NCBI GenBank assembly: GCA_951394045.1
Contig: OX595988.1
Coordinates: 930,001 to 994,000 of the forward strand
DNA length: 64,000 nt
Source of the DNA: Nitzschia sp. DOCU1
Lineage: Eukaryota > Bacillariophyta > Bacillariophyceae > Bacillariales > Bacillariaceae
Reading direction: 5' to 3'
A model generated the notes under the pieces. That model did no database searches, was not told the origin of the DNA, and worked only from the letters and a program-made list of their open reading frames with translations. Numbering within the stretch: position 1 is the first letter of the stretch; each line of letters opens with the position of its first letter. Below, piece after piece: positions 1 to 9,946 of this stretch. The translations under genes and the position numbers were made by a program.

Positions 1-126
1 GGTTGGGTGGCGTTTTTCACTTCCGTGTGTGCCATTGTCGGCGGTGTAGTTACAACCATGGGAATGATCGATCAATTACTCTACACCCATAGAAACCCGG
101 ATTCTGCAGGCGGATTACTGCGATGA
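1..126 (+). CDS. 3' end of an ERGIC/Erv41-Erv46 family ER-Golgi cargo receptor (partial)
   Basis: The frame is open from base 1 to a TGA at 124-126, giving the last 41 residues of a protein that starts outside the window. The visible peptide contains SVCAIVGGVVTTMGMIDQLL, which matches the conserved C-terminal transmembrane helix of the ERGIC-2/3 and yeast Erv41/Erv46 proteins, where a CAI(V/I)GG element precedes a short cytosolic tail. Members of that family cycle between ER and Golgi in COPII/COPI vesicles and help to package membrane cargo. Only the last helix and tail are visible, so the family call rests on one motif and the paralogue cannot be named. Confidence 0.6.
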   Translation, partial: GWVAFFTSVCAIVGGVVTTMGMIDQLLYTHRNPDSAGGLLR

Positions 127-456
127 CGAGAATATGCAACAGATGATGCCATGTGCATTTAATGTATATATGTACTAGGTCAAAATAGTATATACTCTAT
201 TTGTATCAACATTACATTCTAAGCAAAATCCATTAGCATCTCGGCGGCAACCTTAGTGATGTGATCAGCGCGGATCGACACCATTTTGGCACCCGCCGTC
301 GCGTTTTCATTGTTTTCGTCTTCCATTTGGCCCTCCAAATCACACTCGGCCTGCATGTAGGAGCATTGTTGCTAGAGTGAGCAGGTGCCCAGAAATTATC
401 CATATAGACTTCACGTTACCACACGTACCTCAATCGTCGCTCGTGCCCTTGCCTCG

Positions 457-681
457 ATGACAAACATTCGAAGGACTTCACTGACCGCTTCCGCCGTTTC
501 ATTGGGGATTCTCTTGTCAACTCCGGCGAGTGCTAGCAGCTTCTTGGAAACTTCTGGCCGTATCGTTGCTGTCTTCTTGGACACTGTATTTCCAGAATCA
601 TGGTTATTCGTTGGTCTTGCCATGGTGTTATTGCTGTATGGTATGATACGACAGGAAGAGAGACTGAACGTGATACTCTAG
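457..681 (+). CDS. possible small membrane protein with twin-arginine-like leader, hypothetical
   Basis: A 74-residue frame opens at the ATG at 457. Near its start it has an RR pair, then a hydrophobic stretch ending ASA, which resembles a thylakoid-lumen type leader. A short segment and one further hydrophobic helix (around FVGLAMVLLLYGMI) follow, then a charged tail. The open frame continues upstream to 385 without an ATG, so an upstream coding exon is possible. I do not recognise the family. It ends 338 bp before the Tic20-like start on the same strand. It may be a real small plastid protein or a chance frame. Confidence 0.3.
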   Translation: MTNIRRTSLTASAVSLGILLSTPASASSFLETSGRIVAVFLDTVFPESWLFVGLAMVLLLYGMIRQEERLNVIL

Positions 682-1019
682 TTTTGAAGGAAAGCGGATT
701 TGTCTTGGTTGGCATCAATGCCGAAGCATGTTTGGTGCGCCATTTTCACAACCCTCAAAGTAGTGGATGCAGTTTCCCCCATTTTCCTGATCGAAGTTTC
801 GGCGCCTGGAGAAATTCGGGGGCATGCGACGTCATCGTCATTGATCTGACGTGGCAAGCCAATCAAAAGCAGCCAATCACACCTGTCAGCATGCAGAATT
901 TCTCAGCGTGCTTCCATCTGGATCGAAATCGGCATGGCTTCAATGCTGCTCCCACGACGATGGTGATGGAAACCATCAGAATCACAAATGACTCATTGAA
1001 ACAATCTCGTAAAGGCACA

Positions 1020-1715
1020 ATGAGACGGTCATCTTGTCTAAGGCATTACATCTTTGTAGTCTCGCTTCTGTTATGGGTTACTGGAAGCTCTGTGACTGCA
1101 TTTGTGCCAGTCACTGAAAATGTGGCCCAAACAAGTCGTTCTTCCCAAATTCGCCCCAATGCCATTTTTCCAACGCCTTCGCGAGCGGCAGCGATGAGCA
1201 GTCGGACAAACACGAGATTATCCATGTGGAGTAGAGACGAGGAAATTACTGGCAAAGATCGGATCAAAGCGTGTGTTCCCTACCTACTTCCACTCTTGGA
1301 CGGCGAACTGTTTGGCAAATACATTTACGAGCGAGTGCCGCCGCTGGGATTCCTAGACAGTCTGTTCATTGGACCACTCTACGATTTTTATGCACAAGTT
1401 CCGCTCCTGGGCCTGATTGTCTTTCTAGTTTTGACACTGGGTACTCGAGGGAATATGGATATGAACCGCAACGTCCGATTCAATGCCCAACAAGCAGCAC
1501 TGATTGATGTGGTGCTGTTATTTCCCGAGTTGATTGGAAGCGCTTTCGAAGGGGAAGATATCCCAAGATCCTTGGTGGAGCCGTGCATGAACTTTGTATG
1601 GTATACCTACATGGCGATGGTCTTGTATAGTATCTACACAAATCTGAGAGGGAAAAAGCCGGATCAGATTCCTTATATCAGCGAATACGCCGAAATGATG
1701 GTGGGTCCACTTTAG
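1020..1715 (+). CDS. TIC20: Tic20/Ycf60-like plastid inner-envelope import protein
   Basis: 231 residues from the ATG at 1020; the frame is open further upstream, but only this methionine precedes a signal peptide. Residues 1-28 form a hydrophobic signal sequence ending VTAFVP, an ASAF-like plastid cleavage context, followed by a Ser/Arg-rich transit stretch. The mature part has four hydrophobic segments and Tic20 signatures: CVPYLLPLLDGELFGKYI near residue 83, then LGTRGN, then FNAQQAALIDV. In plants and algae Tic20 is thought to form part of the protein-conducting channel of the inner plastid envelope; in diatoms it would act at the innermost plastid membrane. The length is normal for the family. 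Confidence 0.8.
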   Translation: MRRSSCLRHYIFVVSLLLWVTGSSVTAFVPVTENVAQTSRSSQIRPNAIFPTPSRAAAMSSRTNTRLSMWSRDEEITGKDRIKACVPYLLPLLDGELFGKYIYERVPPLGFLDSLFIGPLYDFYAQVPLLGLIVFLVLTLGTRGNMDMNRNVRFNAQQAALIDVVLLFPELIGSAFEGEDIPRSLVEPCMNFVWYTYMAMVLYSIYTNLRGKKPDQIPYISEYAEMMVGPL

Positions 1716-1993
1716 TATTATAACTGTTGTTAAAAGTCCTTTTGTACATAAAATGCAAAGGCGACTCTCGATGTGCCACACTTCAGTGAAGATACAAGTA
1801 GATCGACGACGCGTTGGTTCAGCAAACAGGTTGTCGCAACCGGCATGCCCCTTGCAGATTCCCCATAACCCCAGGGCTCTAAAATGCCACCATGAATCAT
1901 TGTATCCGTGTGCCTGGCTTTTATCCCCGTAATGTAAGTTTCCGGGTCTTCCTTCCAGGATGATCAGGATTTAGGCCCGCGACGAAAATGGGG

Positions 1994-2263
1994 CTATGAT
2001 TCTTTCTTTGCTTTGGTTACAGAAGTCACCCGCCGACGTTTCGCAGCCGTCGGCTCGACAACATCAGGATCAAACCCACACAGGAGTGCCTCTCTCACAA
2101 GGACTTCCAGCTGGCATTGCAGGTCATGTTCTTCTTTCTCGAGGTTCTTCAGAAGCTTCACCATGGCGGAACACTCGCGTTGGAGGCGTTGCAATTCGGC
2201 CTCCTCCGTTTCTTCTTCGTTGCCAGCCTCCGCGGCCTCCTCGTCCTCAATAGCAGATGTCAT
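1994..2263 (-). CDS. small acidic coiled-coil protein, hypothetical
   Basis: 89 residues starting at an ATG (complement of 2261-2263). The N-terminal quarter is very acidic. The middle (about residues 24-60) has heptad-like Leu spacing and should form a coiled coil. The C-terminus is basic with a KRRR cluster that could be a nuclear localisation signal. I do not recognise a family. It is transcribed away from the XRCC4-like gene at 2687, with 423 bp between the two starts, so they may share a promoter region. Composition and layout suggest a real small nuclear protein. Confidence 0.5.
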   Translation of the reverse strand: MTSAIEDEEAAEAGNEEETEEAELQRLQRECSAMVKLLKNLEKEEHDLQCQLEVLVREALLCGFDPDVVEPTAAKRRRVTSVTKAKKES

Positions 2264-2686
2264 TGTAAGCGGCGTGTAGGAGAGTGGTCAGGGAAGCCGA
2301 GGACTTTTGACAACCAGTGGCAAGTGACGAGACAAAGTGAAAGGGTGTGTGTTTTCAAGACCATGGTCCAAACCATCGAACTGTGCTCTTGTGTCGTCTT
2401 TTGCTCTGTCTGCCGCCACCCATCAAAGAGTGGCTGGCGTGCGAGCGCGCGTCGCTTGGAAGCGTCGGCCCACCCACTTGGCCGGCGTCGAAAGATTTTT
2501 TCGTGCCGACACCACGATCTGAACAAAAAGCTACGGCCCAATCGACGATAGGAAAACTCGACAGCTACTTTTTGACAAAGCATTGCTGCTGTGATGGCAA
2601 CACGAGTCACTGCTCATTGCATGCAGGACTGACCTGATGACTGGGATGATCGCCTCAGGAAAGCGACTATAACGACCAGAGAAACA
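2264..2686. promoter_or_regulatory. 423-bp intergenic region between divergent starts
   Basis: It lies between the ATG of the small coiled-coil gene (minus) and the ATG of the XRCC4-like gene (plus), so it must contain the promoters of both. Overlapping short open frames on both strands have no recognisable family and look like chance. I see no clear TATA box. Confidence 0.4.
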
Positions 2687-4096
2687 ATGAATGATGCCAT
2701 CTGTCTGGGAACGCGATTGGTCGTGTTGACCGCTCCTACCAGTGACGATGGCGATGCGATCCAGGCTCGTGCGCCGGAAGGACTCTTGGCAGTCTATGCG
2801 AAACCCCAATCTTCGTCAAGCACTGCGGATGACTGGCCTTGTCTCCAAATCGAAATAGTCACCAATCACGCCGTGTATCGTGGCGAAATGGAAGTCTCGC
2901 AAATCCGACTGCCCGATGACCAAAAACAAAAGGCTTCTCAATATCTACTCCGAGATGGACGGGAGCATCCCGATATTTCTGTGAGATTTCAACACCTAAA
3001 GGATGACAACCAAGGTCTCGAGTTGACCATCCTGCACAATCTGGTGAATCTCGGTGGTGCCAAGAAAAAAGCGTACACGGGTGTACTACAGTCGTCTTCT
3101 GGGGTCGGCAGCAGCAGATCACACACCGACAAAAATAGCAAACCTTCTATTTTGCAATTCTGCCACAAACTTGGCACTGCCGTCAATGATGCACGCAACA
3201 AAATTCAAGCTTTGGAAAACAATCTTCAGTCCAAAGAACAAGCCATGAACCACTGGAAGGAAACTGCTCAGCAACTCGACAAGGAAGTATGGCAAGCCGA
3301 AAAAGATCAGTTAGTCAACAGCTGGTTGAAATTGTGGAAAGAACGGCAGACACGCGCTGCCAAGCAATTACAAGACTTACGAGACGAGTTGGAAATGACC
3401 AAGAATGCCTTGGCAGATGCTGGAAAGCGGAGAGGACGGGCTTCAAAACTCGACGAAGAAATCGCCAATGCGGTCGCCGATGACTTGGCGGCGCATCCCG
3501 AGCCAATCCTGCCCATGGATGAAATAAAAGCCTTGGCGGAGCGTCGCAAACTTCCATCAGCAGCTAACGCCTCGCGGTCTATATTGAAACCAGGCGATGT
3601 TGTTTCGGCTGCGTCTTTGAAGAAGCAGGCAGAAGAGTATCAAAAGAAGAAAAGGCAAGCAAAAGCAGCGAAACAAGCAGCTTCCAGGGAGAAGGATGAT
3701 AGTGACTCGGACGACGGACAAGGGGGGAACTTGGATCAAAAGGAGCCAGTCAAGCAACATTCGCGAGGTGCTGGAAAGCGACAGCGAGCGGCCGAGGACA
3801 GTGATAGCAGTACTGACGACGAACCTGCTGGGAAGGCTCCGCCAGCCAAAAAGCTAACAAAACCGACGAAGACTGCCGTGATGCCCAAACGCAAAATCGA
3901 TCGAGCATCTTCCAAGGCTACTTCGGATGATGGGGAAGGAGATGACTCTCCAGTGTTGCAGCCGCACAGCGACGATGAAGACATTCGGAACCAAATTCGT
4001 GCTAGTACACAAGTCCAGGGGAATGTCAGCAAGAAAACGGAGGACAAGTCAACCTGGTCTACGAGTTTGCTAGACTCGGATTCGGATTCGGATTAG
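2687..4096 (+). CDS. XRCC4-like protein (candidate end-joining factor)
   Basis: 469 residues, single exon. The N-terminal 150 residues look like a beta-rich head domain. They are followed by a long coiled coil (about residues 165-250) containing the pattern WKETAQQLDKEVWQAEKDQL and then QLQDLRDELE. The C-terminal half is disordered, alternately basic and acidic, and ends in an SDSDSD tail typical of casein kinase 2 sites. Globular head, long helix and phospho-acidic tail is the layout of XRCC4, which bridges DNA ligase IV in non-homologous end joining; in known XRCC4, CK2 sites recruit FHA proteins. Sequence identity to XRCC4 is weak by eye, so the call depends on architecture. An unrelated coiled-coil nuclear protein is the alternative. 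Confidence 0.45.
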   Translation: MNDAICLGTRLVVLTAPTSDDGDAIQARAPEGLLAVYAKPQSSSSTADDWPCLQIEIVTNHAVYRGEMEVSQIRLPDDQKQKASQYLLRDGREHPDISVRFQHLKDDNQGLELTILHNLVNLGGAKKKAYTGVLQSSSGVGSSRSHTDKNSKPSILQFCHKLGTAVNDARNKIQALENNLQSKEQAMNHWKETAQQLDKEVWQAEKDQLVNSWLKLWKERQTRAAKQLQDLRDELEMTKNALADAGKRRGRASKLDEEIANAVADDLAAHPEPILPMDEIKALAERRKLPSAANASRSILKPGDVVSAASLKKQAEEYQKKKRQAKAAKQAASREKDDSDSDDGQGGNLDQKEPVKQHSRGAGKRQRAAEDSDSSTDDEPAGKAPPAKKLTKPTKTAVMPKRKIDRASSKATSDDGEGDDSPVLQPHSDDEDIRNQIRASTQVQGNVSKKTEDKSTWSTSLLDSDSDSD

Positions 4097-4589
4097 CTAA
4101 TATGGGATTATAATGAACTAGAATAGATTTTGTGGGTAATGCGTTGTTTTGACTGATCGGCATCATACCAAGGCTGTACCCCAACGCCGATGAGATTCCT
4201 TTAACGGCCTGTATCGCCGGCGTGATACCGGATAAAAGAGGTTCGGAACTTTCAAATCCTCGCCACAAATCACCCCCCGTTCGGATGGACACATGCACGA
4301 TGTTGCATCAATCGGACGCGCTGCAATGCTTGAAAGGCCAGCTTCGAGTAACATTGTGGTGTGTACAACTGTTCTGCACATACTACCTCGGCAGACGTTA
4401 TCACAATCGAGGTAGCGTGGCCAGCCAATTGTTCTTGTCCTCTTTTATTTTGATATTGATACATTGTTCTTGTTCTCGAAGTCCGCATATGCATCATTTC
4501 GTTCACAGATACCACCCCCATCATCCATGGTGCTCCCTTCGCAGCGACGTGCCACATTTCAAATTCTTTGGAACCTGACCACCAATACG
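4097..4589. other. convergent intergenic region without a gene
   Basis: It lies between the stop of the XRCC4-like gene (plus) and the stop of the lipoyl transferase gene (minus). Both 3' untranslated regions fall here. Short open frames on both strands are low-complexity and not credible. I see no RNA gene or repeat. Confidence 0.5.
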
Positions 4590-5606
4590 CTATCGAATTT
4601 GCTCGTGGTGTTCCAGACGAACACCAAAGACGCGTGCCATGGCTTCGAGCACAACACTCCCTACTTCATGAATCGATGGCACTGGCTGTCCTCGACTTCG
4701 TAGAATTTTGGCCATGCTAGTGACACCTTTGCCCTCAATTCCACAGGGAAGGATTACGGACGTATCAAAATATTCTAGATCCGGATCCACATTGAGAGCA
4801 AAACCATGAGTCGTAATCCAACGCGACGACGAAATTCCGACTGCCGCCACCTTGTCGTCTCCCACCCAGACTCCGGTATTTTCCTCGCCACGGATGCCTT
4901 CAATATCGTAGTGCTGTAGAGTCTGGATCACTATTTCTTCTACCATGCGCAAATACAAGTGCAAATCTTTCATCATTGGTGGCCGTTGGAGATCCAGCAG
5001 CGGATATACCACTAGTTGCGATGGCCCATGAAACGTGACTTCCCCACCACGCTCTACCCTGTAGATTGGAACGCCATTAGGTGCTAGTACAGGGCTTGCT
5101 AGTTGTGCCAACCGATTCACAGCTTCCTCCAATGACAAATCCAAGCAAGGATCATCACTAGATCGATCCACGGCCAAGCGGGCCGTACCAGGACCCCTTG
5201 CTTTTCGCGACAGCTTACGCTGACTTTCTTCTCGATACTCCACATCGTCGTGATCCTTCAAAAACGTCAAATGACAGTCATCGGCTCCTCGTCCCAGAGT
5301 ATAGACAGGAGAGTGCTCTAGCAACAACACAAAGTCCGAATCCAGAGACGGGTCGAAATCCCCTAATGCTTCTTGGCGGCGACGCAAGGCGAGTCGGCGG
5401 CTCAACAAAACATGCTGCCAAGCCCAGCTTTTGCAGTAATCAAGACACCCCATATCCAAGGCACTGTAGACTTTCACAACATTTTCGGATCCTGACGAAG
5501 AGTCTGCAATCGAAGGAGACGGCGATGCCACGGTGCTAAAAGAACATCCTTCCAGTCGACGCCGACGCGTTAGGCGCAACGAACAGGGCGCCAGTCTTCG
5601 GAACAT
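4590..5606 (-). CDS. lipB: lipoyl(octanoyl) transferase, LipB/Lip2 type
   Basis: 338 residues from the ATG at 5606 (complement). I chose this start because it opens an Arg-rich, acid-free leader (MFRRLAPCSLRLTRRRR) typical of a mitochondrial presequence; the frame continues upstream to 5705. LipB moves the octanoyl group from acyl carrier protein to lipoyl-dependent enzymes such as the H protein and 2-oxoacid dehydrogenases. Visible signatures are YTLGRG, RGGEVTFHGPSQLVVYPL, KVAAVGI with the catalytic Lys, THGFALNV and LPCGIEGKGVTS with the catalytic Cys. The region between LGRG and RGG is longer than in bacteria. A plastid form cannot be excluded, but the leader favours mitochondria. Confidence 0.9.
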   Translation of the reverse strand: MFRRLAPCSLRLTRRRRLEGCSFSTVASPSPSIADSSSGSENVVKVYSALDMGCLDYCKSWAWQHVLLSRRLALRRRQEALGDFDPSLDSDFVLLLEHSPVYTLGRGADDCHLTFLKDHDDVEYREESQRKLSRKARGPGTARLAVDRSSDDPCLDLSLEEAVNRLAQLASPVLAPNGVPIYRVERGGEVTFHGPSQLVVYPLLDLQRPPMMKDLHLYLRMVEEIVIQTLQHYDIEGIRGEENTGVWVGDDKVAAVGISSSRWITTHGFALNVDPDLEYFDTSVILPCGIEGKGVTSMAKILRSRGQPVPSIHEVGSVVLEAMARVFGVRLEHHEQIR

Positions 5607-6341
5607 GACACAATCAGCATCGATTGTTGGTTTCGCCTGATGCCCGATGCTGATATGAAAGGTGGACCTTGTCTCTACTAGCAAGAGAGCCTCGAACACG
5701 GACACTAGGCTCTCCTACTAGTGATAATTAGTCGTCGGAAACGCTGCAATGTCTCGTCTTGGGCAGAGACGCCGTTACCTTCTTCGCCCATGGTGACGGT
5801 GCCGATCAACCGCGAAATGGCGAAGAGCAGAAAGGGGGGCAAGGGGAATTTCGAAATTTCCCTCCGATCGCTTGCGTCAAAAGTGATCCAATTTGTCAAA
5901 CTCGTGACTGAATGAATGAAAGATGTCATGAAGTCTTGGGTGTTCTGCATTCCGATTGGCCAATTCGGACGCACGTTTGACGTAGGTGCGTGATGTCAGT
6001 TTCCTGATTCTTTTCACTCTCTTGGCTTTTATGAAGCGGAAGAAGACACCAATCAACACAAAACATCAACTGCAACGACAACTATGCATGCTTCGACTCT
6101 TGCTACGTTTTGATTTGATGTCGAAAGCGGGGAAGGTGTAGGTTATTGGTCCTTGATTTCAGCGAGCGCCAAAAGATTTGGCCCTTTTCTTTCTTTGCGG
6201 GAAAGAGACAAATTCAATCTTGTGGCATACTCAGTAGTAACCGTGTCGATCTTTCAGGTCTTGATGGCAGAAGACTGACTACGCTCCCTTGAACGTCACT
6301 TCCACTTGACTGCTTTCATTTGCTTACTTCACAAAGCCACC
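5607..6341. promoter_or_regulatory. divergent promoter region between lipB and the HSL-like gene
   Basis: 735 bp between two divergent starts. A minus-strand frame of 81 residues (ATG at 5950, stop at 5705) is open here and has one hydrophobic segment, but it has no family resemblance and lies where the lipB leader would be, so I do not call it a gene. Confidence 0.4.
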
Positions 6342-8758
6342 ATGCCTGGCCATGCACATCACTACGTATTTGATGCAGTTCCGCTGCTGGACGATTGCAT
6401 TGAGAAGTTACAACGAACGATAGACAAGGACTCACGCAGTCGCCATGACGCCTTGTACGATATGAAAGCCGTTCTGGTATACACAGAGCGGCTGCTGCAT
6501 AGCTATTTGGAGCACCTTATTTACAAGGAAAGTCGAGGCTTACCCCACATGATGACCCCACAGACTGAACAGCAACAGCACTCGTGCATCAAAGGTTCTC
6601 TTGATTCCTTTCAGCGCGTCTTGGAAGAAAAGCGGAGACAGGAAGAATTGAACAAGCGAAAACTTCTATTTCTGAATCCACAAGATCCGCTGCCGATTGA
6701 AACGAACAACAATCTATACACTACTCGGAGTGCCACTGATTCTTTGTTGTTTCGATTGATCGTAGCGCTACAGTTATGTTTGGTGAGAATCGATGATGCC
6801 CACTTTGTGATTACGGGGTATCGAATGAGCGAGGATGAGCAACGCAGATTCCACAACCAGAAACGAATAGCAATGGTTCTGGGCGCAAGTTGCTGTTGTC
6901 TCGTGGGAGTTGGGGTTGTCGCAGCGTCGTTTTCTGACCGGGATCGAGCAGAACGAGACCGGTTGTTGAAAGAAGCCCTTCCCAGATCACGAGATGGCTG
7001 GTGGAGAACACTAGCATCTGGGGGAGCCGCCATTACAGTGGGACGAATGTTAAATTCAAAATGGAAAAACCTATGGATGACGGACAAACTCTACAAGAGT
7101 ACGTGTGAAATCGAGGACTGGACGCGCCAGTGGGAAACAGTGCAATCCACGCCGTCACCTAGAAGTCAGCAGGAACAGATTCGCTCGGAGTGTCTGCGTA
7201 TAGACCTGCAAGGAAAGGCTGGAAATAGACAACATCTCAGCATGCCGGACATTTTGGACGACAAATCTCGCCTCCTGATCGAATACGCCATGAAAAACAA
7301 CCCCAAGTCCTACTTTTGGCAATCGCAAGGAGAAATTCGATTTCTTATGCTGAAACGCTTCATGGACGTGTACTATGCGTCCGTCGGGACCGCCATTGAT
7401 TCGTCCAGTAGCAGTCCAAACTCCAAGTGGAAAGTCCCTCTCATCACGGGTGCAGCTGCTTCATTTTACTCCATTACTGGCACGGGGGCCAGTGTCAAAG
7501 CATCATACGCAGTGAATCATGCATCTCGAGACTTGATTCAACATGCCTGGTACGTATATCCACTTATTTTAGGTGCTGCTGCACAACAACCCTGTATATC
7601 AGGTTCTAATAATTCGTGCGCTTCTATGACATTTCCAGGGGCATGGTTTCTTTACCGGCAATCAAAACATTAATGCTGCAAGCCTCCCGCTTGGTCAAGG
7701 GAGCGTCCGTAGCCGATCGAGTGGACATCTCAGGCGTACCATGCTTTGTCCTGAGCCGAGATCCCGCACCTGAACTCGCCGCCACCCTCAAACGGCAACA
7801 AAGTAAGACCGGCAGACAGCCACCCAGGCTCATGAGCCGGATGTCAACCATTAGCGAAACGACGTCTGAGGACAACTGTCAACAAGAGTTTGATGTTTCG
7901 CAACGGCGCTTTGCAGGATCCTGTGGTCGGTATCGACAACGAGATGTGATTCTACACTTGACCGGGGGAGGGTTTTTTGCCCATACCATCGCTTCAGATC
8001 TGCCATACTTGCTAGATTGGAGCGCTTCCACGGGTGCCGTTGTCATTTGCCCCGAGTACGCTTTACTTCCGGAACATACCTTTCCGGTAGCCTTGGAACA
8101 AATTCTTGACGTGTATTCGGCCTTGGTGGATGGAATTGATTTGGGTTTCGAAGTGAATCGTGTCATTGTAACCGGAGAAAGTACTGGTGGTAACCTGGCG
8201 GCAGCTCTGTGTGTCCGGCTGGGTATGCAACAATTGGAGACCATGAACTGGTTGAATGAGTCGCTAGACGAAGCCACCGAAGACGCGAGGAGCACCGACA
8301 CCCTCGCGGATGAGCCTACCCGTATGCCAGATGCCATGATGCTTTCATGTCCTGCCTTAAACTTGACATTGGAGATGAGCCATTCAAGAGTACTCGGAAC
8401 AGAAGACCCTGTTCTTCCGAGCGGCCTGATCTCGGCTATTTCGGACGCTTATCTGCCAGAAGGCTTCAGCAAGAAGGATCCTTTGGCATCTCCGTACTTT
8501 GCGCCGGACGCGGTTTTGAAACAGTTCCCACCAGTTTTGTTGTTTGCGGGCTCCAATGATCCCTTGCTGGATGATTCCGTCGCCTTTAACGAACGTCTCC
8601 GATATTGCGGAGTCGAGTCAGAGCTGAGAGCGGCCCACAACCTGCCTCATGCGTACTGGGGACTTGGTACAGCCGGTTTCCCCGAAGCTCGACAAGTGCA
8701 GCAAGAATGCCAAGAATGGTTGAAGCGACAGCTTACTCGCGCGAATAATAGCAAATAG
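6342..8758 (+). CDS. hormone-sensitive lipase-like alpha/beta hydrolase (two exons)
   Basis: Exon 1 is 6342-7549 and exon 2 is 7639-8758; the 89-nt intron 7550-7638 starts GTACGT and ends CCAG and splits a Trp codon. The joined protein has 775 residues. The start at 6342 has the context gccaccATG; the frame is open 36 nt upstream. The N-terminal half is helical and resembles the HSL N-terminal regulatory domain, with a hydrophobic segment near residue 190. The C-terminal half is an alpha/beta hydrolase with an HLTGGGFF oxyanion-hole motif in place of the usual HGGG, a GESTGG nucleophile elbow (Ser about 584), an NDPLLDDS acid motif and an AHNLPHAYWG histidine motif. It would hydrolyse acylglycerols or other acyl esters, probably at lipid droplets or ER. 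Confidence 0.8.
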
Positions 8759-8813
8759 ACATGGATAGAATAGTGAGCTTTTCCGTAAGAATGATCGGAT
8801 CCTATTACTTATA

Positions 8814-9407
8814 CTATGAGACATTGCGCCTTTGTACCTTCTCTCGGGGTACAAGCTCTAGCTTTGGTTGCAACTTGCGATAGACGGGATCCCAGGGTGC
8901 AGGTTGTTCCCATCGACCAGTGTTTGGATTTAGCCATGCTTCTACCATGGTCGAATGGTGGTAATACTCGGGCTGTTTAGATGAAACTCCTCCCAATAGC
9001 GAAGCCAGCGTAAAGACAGTGCCAAATCCCACCACTCCCATTAACATAAATCTCGGATTTTGTAACGTCTCCATTGCCACATGCATGCCCCGTTTGTGAC
9101 CCGCGGCCGTCGGTCGCCTCAGATTATCTCCTCCATACCAGTCACCTCCTTGACCAGGTGGGCGGAATCCTGCCCCCTGCCTCCACATGGCTTGTTCCAC
9201 CAACTCACGATCGTATCTACGGCGTTGATTCATATTCGACAATACTGAATGAGCATTGGAAATAGCCTTGAAGGCTTCTCCATCAGCGTCCTTGGCTACA
9301 TCTGGATGATGATCAAAGGAAAGCTTGCGAAACGCCGCCTTGATTTCGTCTTGTGTCGCCTGTTTGGAGACTCCCAATACTTCGTAGTGGTTTTTGTTTA
9401 AGGACAT
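8814..9407 (-). CDS. membrane-associated J-domain (DnaJ/Hsp40) protein
   Basis: 197 residues. Residues 6-68 form a J domain with HYEVLGVSKQAT, the HPD triad needed to stimulate Hsp70 ATPase (in FDHHPDVAKD), and RRRYDREL at its end. A short Gly-rich segment follows, then one transmembrane helix around residues 118-140 and a C-terminal tail with WLNPNTGRWEQPAPWDP. There is no zinc finger, so it is a class-III J protein. It probably presents Hsp70 at an organelle membrane; which membrane is not clear because there is no signal peptide. It is convergent with the HSL-like gene, with 55 bp between the stops. Confidence 0.85.
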   Translation of the reverse strand: MSLNKNHYEVLGVSKQATQDEIKAAFRKLSFDHHPDVAKDADGEAFKAISNAHSVLSNMNQRRRYDRELVEQAMWRQGAGFRPPGQGGDWYGGDNLRRPTAAGHKRGMHVAMETLQNPRFMLMGVVGFGTVFTLASLLGGVSSKQPEYYHHSTMVEAWLNPNTGRWEQPAPWDPVYRKLQPKLELVPREKVQRRNVS

Positions 9408-9768
9408 TTTTGGTCAGAACTACTATTGCAGCCAACATGCACTGCGCTTATTGACGCAACAATATAAGTGGATCGTACTTTCATATGCAGCGATGATGAG
9501 GATGAAGAAAGACGCTTTGTGCTTTCATCATTTCTGAGATGGCTGATGATGACGAAGATGAAATCTTGCGAGAACGAATTTTGCTATCGTGTCGCTTATT
9601 TGACTAAGTTGACTTCAATTTTGTTCTGGCCATCCTCCGCGAAAGACACAAAGGGGTCACTTTTGAAGTGTGTGTTATCCGCTTTCGTGGCACCGTCACA
9701 TTTATCGTTTCGCCTGCCGTCAGCTAGAGTCCATCGATTCATTTCTAAGAGTCGATGGATTCAATCAT
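9408..9768. other. upstream region of the J-domain gene with one imperfect inverted repeat
   Basis: No credible gene. An inverted repeat of 8 bp (TCCATCGA at 9730-9737, TCGATGGA at 9752-9759) with a 14-nt spacer lies just before the hairpin array. The region should contain the promoter of the J-domain gene. Confidence 0.4.
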
Positions 9769-9888
9769 TGCGGACCTGGTGCGGACAAAAAGAGTCCGCA
9801 ATATTTTCGTTGGCACTTGCGGACAGAAAAGTCCGCACTTTTGGGCGGGAAAACTGCGATAACGGTCGTTGCGGACCAAAAGTCCGCA
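9769..9888. repeat. array of short TGCGGAC/GTCCGCA hairpins
   Basis: The heptamer TGCGGAC occurs at 9769, 9780, 9818 and 9870. The last three copies are each paired with its exact reverse complement GTCCGCA after a 5-7 nt A-rich loop: 9780-9800 (loop AAAAAGA), 9818-9837 (loop AGAAAA) and 9870-9888 (loop CAAAA). The array ends 15 bp before the left inverted repeat of the MULE. It may be a regulatory array, an RNA-processing signal, or the end of another small element. Confidence 0.75.
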
Positions 9889-9903
9889 CGTAAAGAACGA
9901 GCC

Positions 9904-9946
9904 TGATTACGTATAGAACCCCCCGTCCAGACTGGACTCATAACCC
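9904..9946 (+). repeat. left terminal inverted repeat of the MULE
   Basis: 43 bp, exact reverse complement of 15380-15422. It contains an internal palindrome GTCCAG-A-CTGGAC at 9925-9937. The next 100 bp (CCCAAATCCCAGATCC and following) are closely shared with the left end of the second element at 17367. Confidence 0.85.

Noticed and set aside
600..1019. Upstream extension of the Tic20 frame to 600
   Set aside because: It would place about 140 residues of non-conserved sequence before a clear signal peptide; the ATG at 1020 is the better start.
5705..5950. Minus-strand 81-residue frame upstream of lipB
   Set aside because: No family resemblance and it occupies the expected leader/promoter of lipB.
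9468..9893. Plus-strand frame of 141 residues ahead of the MULE
   Set aside because: It starts with GTG, runs through the hairpin array and has no recognisable features.
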